64,000 nucleotides of DNA from Eupeodes corollae (taxonomy: Eukaryota; Arthropoda; Insecta; Diptera; Syrphidae), in contig NC_079149.1 of the NCBI RefSeq assembly GCF_945859685.1, positions 16,279,118-16,343,117 of the forward strand. The letters run 5' to 3'. The notes beneath the pieces were generated by a model, which saw only the letters and a list, made by a program, of their open reading frames with translations, was not told the origin of the DNA and did no database searches. Positions within the stretch are counted from its first letter, which is position 1. Each line of letters starts with the position of its first letter. Shown piece by piece: positions 62,361 through 64,000 of the stretch. A program made the translations under genes and the position numbers.

Positions 62361-63002
62361 TATACTTCGGTTTCGCTGGCAAAGTTTTTAATCAATCGTC
62401 AAACCCATCTTATTGGAACACTTAGGAAGAACAGAACTGGGAATCCCAAATAGGTAACTCTAGCTGAGCTCAGAAGAAATAGTATTATTGGACGCGAGTC
62501 TTCTGGTATTGTGGTCTCAAAATGGAAAGACAAGAGAGAAGTATTGATGTTGAGTACAAAACATGGATTAGAGGAAGTGTCTACTAAGAAAACGAATAGA
62601 AATGGTGAGGAAATAAAAAAGCTTCAAGTGAATACGGAATATAACCATGCCAAGCAAGGAATAGATATTTCTGATCAAATGGCATGCTACTTTACACCAC
62701 TACGTAAGACAATCCGCTGGTACCACAAAATAGCATTTGAGTATCTTTTGTCAACCTCGGTTGTAAATGCGTTAGCTATTTACAAAAAGCATAAAAATAT
62801 GCCAATGCTTCAATTTAGGCAGTCTATTTGTGAGAGTCTTTGTGGGTTTCCTATTGAAACACCAGGATCCTCTAACAAGCATGTACTGAAGGAGTTTGAA
62901 ACGAGAGATACAACCAATCGAAGGGCACGAAAACGGTGTAACAATTGCTACAATGAACTTTCAAAAAGCGGAAAAAGCCAAGAAAGTGTCAACTTATTGT
63001 GA
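62361..63002 (+). pseudogene. piggyBac transposase, C-terminal part
   Basis: FYTSVSLAKFLINRQTHLIG and GTLRKNRTGNPK, a stop, then VSKWKDKREVLMLSTKHGLE, YNHAKQGIDISDQMACYFTP and LRKTIRWYHKIAFEYLLSTS are the C-terminal half of a piggyBac transposase. The Asp in GIDISDQM is the last catalytic position of the family. Beyond the frame, RRARKRCNNCYNE and CDSCEGNPSFCLECFNKKH give the Cys-rich C-terminal domain after a frameshift. Inactive because the middle is gone. Confidence 0.88.
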
Positions 63003-64000
63003 TTCATGCGAAGGAAATCCCTCTTTTTGCTTGGAATGTTTCAACAAAAAGCACTAATTTTTTTACTACCTAAGTGTTTTATATTTTTTTGAATTCGAAA
63101 GTCTAATTCTCTTTATTTATTTTTACTATAAGGCAAAATTAAACAAAATTGTACTACATGAACTTAACCAACAATAAAAGTCGAGGTTTTGCAAATATGT
63201 GAATTTGGATTTTTTTCCTGCAAAGCAGGGACTTTTAACTAGGTGCCAAAGCAAGAAAATAATCATTTCACCAGGAAGCCACTAAAAAAACGTCTTTACA
63301 AAAATACCTATACCGTGACCCACCGGTGGTGCACATGGCCTCCTATGAATATTTTGTGTGACCCACCGGTGGGTCACATGGCAGCGAACGTGTTAAAAAA
63401 AAATGAATAAAAGTTGGTAAAAATTGATTTTTGACTCAAATATCTTTTCAAAACTTTGAGATATTGGCTTTAATTTACTATTATCTTTCAAAAAATCTTG
63501 TTGTCAACATTCAGTTAAAGTTTGAAAAAAATCGAATTGACAGTTTTTTTACAAAAAATAAAAACCTAAAAAAAATTTATAAAAGTTGGTAAAAATTGAT
63601 TTTCAACTCAAATATCTCTTTAAAAATTTTAAATATTGGCTTCAAAGTAATTTTATCTCATAAGAAATATTGTTTTTAACATTTGGTAAAATTTTTAAAA
63701 AATCGAATTGACAGTTTTTTTTTACAAAAAATAAAACTCTAAAAAAAAAAACAATACTAGAACTTCGTAAAAATTTACTTTCGACTCAAATAGCTTTTCA
63801 AAAATTACAAATATTGGCTTCAAACTTATTTTATTTCACAGAAAATATTGTTTTCAATATAAGGTAATTTGTATATAAAAATCTAACAGTCCGTTTTTTC
63901 ATAAAAAATAAAATCTACAAAAAATAGTACGAAAATTTGGTAGAAATTGATGCGAGTACATATAGACAAACTTTTAAGCAAGACAAATCGACAGACGGGA

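Larger units (their letters stand above)
61328..63392 (+). mobile_element. piggyBac-like transposon, internally replaced
   Basis: Perfect 13-bp inverted ends CACGTTCGCTGCC (61328-61340 and complement at 63380-63392). TTAA follows on the right (63393-63396); the left has TTA, one base short. The motif GTGACCCACCGGTGGGTCAC, a perfect palindrome at 63358-63377, recurs in altered form at 63315, 61445-61463 and 61502-61520. It lies inside Rep-X copy B. Confidence 0.88.
59690..64000 (-). repeat. Rep-X copy B, inverted, broken by a Helitron and a piggyBac, cut by window end
   Basis: 59700-59948, 61074-61327 and 63393-64000 follow in order the inverse of 20260-19085 in copy A: ACGTCCGTAC run, TTCTTGAGAGCCC complement, GGTAACGTGATATC region, then the tandem 150-180-bp units, ending with ATATAGACAAACTTTTAAGC. 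The insertions account for the gaps. Confidence 0.75.

Overview
The window is animal nuclear DNA, most likely from a brachyceran fly. Evidence: AT-rich sequence, short GT-AG introns (about 55-65 bp) in several genes, epsilon-class glutathione S-transferases (GSTs) with dipteran-type motifs, one of them readable as the orthologue of Drosophila GstE13, and a transposon community typical of flies (BEL/Pao, several LINE groups, rosa-type mariner, Tc1, PIF/Harbinger, hAT, piggyBac, Helitron). No bacterial-type operon, CRISPR array or rRNA was seen.

Host genes. Five epsilon GST loci are the only clear host genes. GstE13 lies on the minus strand over 11.37-21.96 kb, in six exons whose splice sites and phases all join into one 223-residue reading frame; two of its introns (about 4.4 and 5.3 kb) are packed with transposons. 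Two intronless tandem copies lie at 30.85 and 32.26 kb (+), a minus-strand copy with a one-base frameshift near its start lies at 33.12-33.78 kb, and a fifth intact intronless copy is at 56.85 kb (+). They should be cytosolic enzymes that conjugate glutathione to electrophiles.

Mobile DNA, left to right. 0-4.6 kb: most of a BEL/Pao retrotransposon with its 3' LTR. 4.7-6.9 kb: right part of a PIF/Harbinger transposon with convergent transposase and Myb/SANT-like genes. 7-10.8 kb: remains of a BEL/Pao pol and two LINEs, one carrying a 34-bp hAT-like insertion. 11.9-21.3 kb (GstE13 introns): a tRNA-derived SINE with a nested LINE tail, hAT and mariner remnants, an intact rosa-type mariner, a long palindrome, a tandem-repeat element (here Rep-X) and a MITE. 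22.5-25.9 kb: an RTE-like LINE with target-site duplications. 26.2-29.1 kb: two further LINE remnants. 38.4-44.1 kb: a Tc1 and two more mariners. 44.3-47.8 kb: a Tc1 split by a LINE and fused to a Helitron helicase fragment. 49-49.5 kb: tandem and inverted MITE multimers. 50.3-56.2 kb: LINEs inserted into older repeats. 59.7-64 kb: a second Rep-X copy broken by a Helitron and a piggyBac.

The window is therefore a small detoxification-gene cluster in a transposon graveyard with several young insertions. Most interpretable structure comes from nested insertions with readable target-site duplications. The least explained elements are Rep-X, the roughly 400-bp hairpin-ended Rep-Y, a MITE family with apparent AAT duplications, and the 197-bp palindromic array at 49 kb. 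I found no convincing previously undescribed protein system.
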